Of a stretch of DNA of 64,000 nt, positions 62,983-64,000 are shown piece by piece. How positions within the stretch are numbered: position 1 is the first letter of the stretch; the number at the start of each line of letters is the position of its first letter. Under the pieces are notes generated by a model. It saw only the letters and a program-made list of their open reading frames with translations. It was not told the DNA's origin and searched no databases. This DNA comes from an uncultured Alphaproteobacteria bacterium. GTDB lineage: Bacteria > Pseudomonadota > Alphaproteobacteria > RF32 > CAG-239. The position numbers were made by a program, and so were the translations under genes. Location: NCBI GenBank assembly GCA_934270475.1, contig CAKQPS010000004.1, positions 1 through 64,000 on the forward strand, written 5' to 3'.

Positions 62983-64000
62983 TCAAATAACTATGGGATT
63001 TTTGGCGTATTCAGCAAAATCATAAGGATAATGCAAAAATCTTTCCTTGGAAAGTTGAATATATGAAATTTTGCCCTCTTTACGAAGACGCTGGATTTTC
63101 TTAATATGCAAACCTGTTTTTTCAGAAGCTTCACGAGCTGTCCACCATTTTTCAACACAAAGAGATGTTGCTGACGCATTTTCAGAAGGATGAAAATTTT
63201 TTAATACAAAATCATTTACATCTTTTACTGAAATTTTGCCGTTAGAAGACTTTTTAAATAGTTTTGTTAATGCATGTCTCTCAATACTCAAAAATTTTTC
63301 GATTCTCGCCAAAGTTGCTTCATCATCGCCAGAAAATGACGGTTCAAATTGCGGAGGGTTAAGGCCATTTCCATCTTTAATTTTGAGTTCTATGTTTCGG
63401 TTGGCGGGAATACTTTCTTGGATTGGTAAACCAATTTGATCTAATCTGTTTGCCAAATCTTTGTAATAATCTTGTATATTTTCTAACCCTTTGCTAGCTA
63501 ATTTTGCATATAAGGATTGATCTGTATATTTGCTATTTTGTAAAAATTTAAAAAACTTTTTCAGGACAACATGATGTTTACGTTTTTGATTTTGTGTTCC
63601 CGAAAAACTGCAGATAATTTTTTCATCTTTTAATAAGTAATGTAATCTTCGTAATATGTATTCATAATCCTCAATACCATCGCATTCATCATCTCGGCAA
63701 AATACAATGCGAAGATAATGGTGTAGGTTGTTCTGATATGGTTTCATTGCGATTAAATACTCAGATAAGAAGTCCTTAAATAAATCTGCATTATCCTTTG
63801 TTATTACAATATCATTTTTCTTACATAAAAGGTGAATACCTAAAACCAGATATATATTTAATGCAAGATGATGCCATTGCTCAATATCATGCCTTATATA
63901 TATAATATCGCAAATTTTATCAATCAGTCGTGTATAGTCATAAGCAGCTCCCGGTCTACCTGTTGATGTCTTTTCTGCCACACCATTTTGCACAAGCCAT
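62983..64000 (-). CDS. Unknown protein with C-terminal helix-turn-helix (5' end beyond right edge)
   Basis: The minus-strand frame is open to the right edge (codons for WL precede a GTG at 63993), so the true start may lie outside. The C-terminal ~60 residues (WWTAREASEKTGLHIKKIQRLRKEG, YIQLSKERFLHYPYDFAEY) are an excisionase/MerR-type helix-turn-helix. The rest is helical with RLHYLLKDEKI and a Gly/Pro-rich stretch. It could be a replication or excision regulator. Not identified. Confidence 0.6.
   Translation of the reverse strand, partial: WLVQNGVAEKTSTGRPGAAYDYTRLIDKICDIIYIRHDIEQWHHLALNIYLVLGIHLLCKKNDIVITKDNADLFKDFLSEYLIAMKPYQNNLHHYLRIVFCRDDECDGIEDYEYILRRLHYLLKDEKIICSFSGTQNQKRKHHVVLKKFFKFLQNSKYTDQSLYAKLASKGLENIQDYYKDLANRLDQIGLPIQESIPANRNIELKIKDGNGLNPPQFEPSFSGDDEATLARIEKFLSIERHALTKLFKKSSNGKISVKDVNDFVLKNFHPSENASATSLCVEKWWTAREASEKTGLHIKKIQRLRKEGKISYIQLSKERFLHYPYDFAEYAKNPIVI

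Noticed and set aside
62759..62986. Minus-strand 75-codon frame
   Set aside because: No ribosome site and overlaps the end of the next gene; composition unlike its neighbours.

Overview
The window looks like a low-GC alphaproteobacterial chromosome, probably host- or gut-associated. The evidence is the alphaproteobacterial DUF4167 gene beside prmC, an RpoH-type sigma factor, a DUF3768 gene in the accessory part, and AT-rich housekeeping genes. Species cannot be fixed from sequence alone.

Layout. (1) 1-7373, minus strand: one uninterrupted reading frame of more than 2,450 codons, leaving the window on the left. It is the N-terminal part of a giant autotransporter or Pmp-like surface protein with GGAI(Y) repeats and a 537-bp-period internal duplication. 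No open plus-strand frame there is a gene. (2) 7593-10263: an unrecognised helical protein and a secreted protein with three cysteine modules. (3) 10350-10509: a compact RNA-like fold with a pseudoknot, probably minus strand. (4) 10606-24001, minus: a surface-sugar operon (GT-C protein, E1-type 3-dehydrase RfbH, NAD-dependent epimerase, NeuB-like synthase, TPP enzyme, GT2) running on from DUF4167 and HAD genes, with prmC, rpoH and asnS upstream. (5) 24129-39211: housekeeping genes (deoB, pgeF, amidase, polA, PBP1A, rnhB, htpG, murA), tRNA-Ser(GGA), tRNA-Arg(CCU) and tRNA-Gly(GCC). A tandem repeat block with tRNA-like ends follows tRNA-Ser. (6) 39212-64000: accessory DNA. A 51-bp copy of the tRNA-Gly 3' end lies at 42986-43036, so an island (two HNH endonucleases, a HEPN/Abi-like protein) sits between the copies. 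A second element starts at the second copy with its own tyrosine integrase. It carries a 1236-aa nuclease-like protein, a type I R-M system whose hsdR has an in-frame stop, an AAA/STAND-like ATPase, DUF3768, Fic, a DUF6088 antitoxin-like protein, a frameshifted gene, a C5 DNA methyltransferase and an MT-A70-like protein with a degenerate catalytic motif. No third att copy was seen, so this element probably runs past the right edge.

How the parts work together. The sugar operon combines an iron-sulphur E1 dehydrase with a TPP enzyme, which fits an acylated (branched-chain) or other unusual deoxysugar for surface glycans. The tRNA-Gly locus is an integration hot spot stacked with defence and conflict genes, several of them decaying (two in-frame TAA codons, one homopolymer frameshift).
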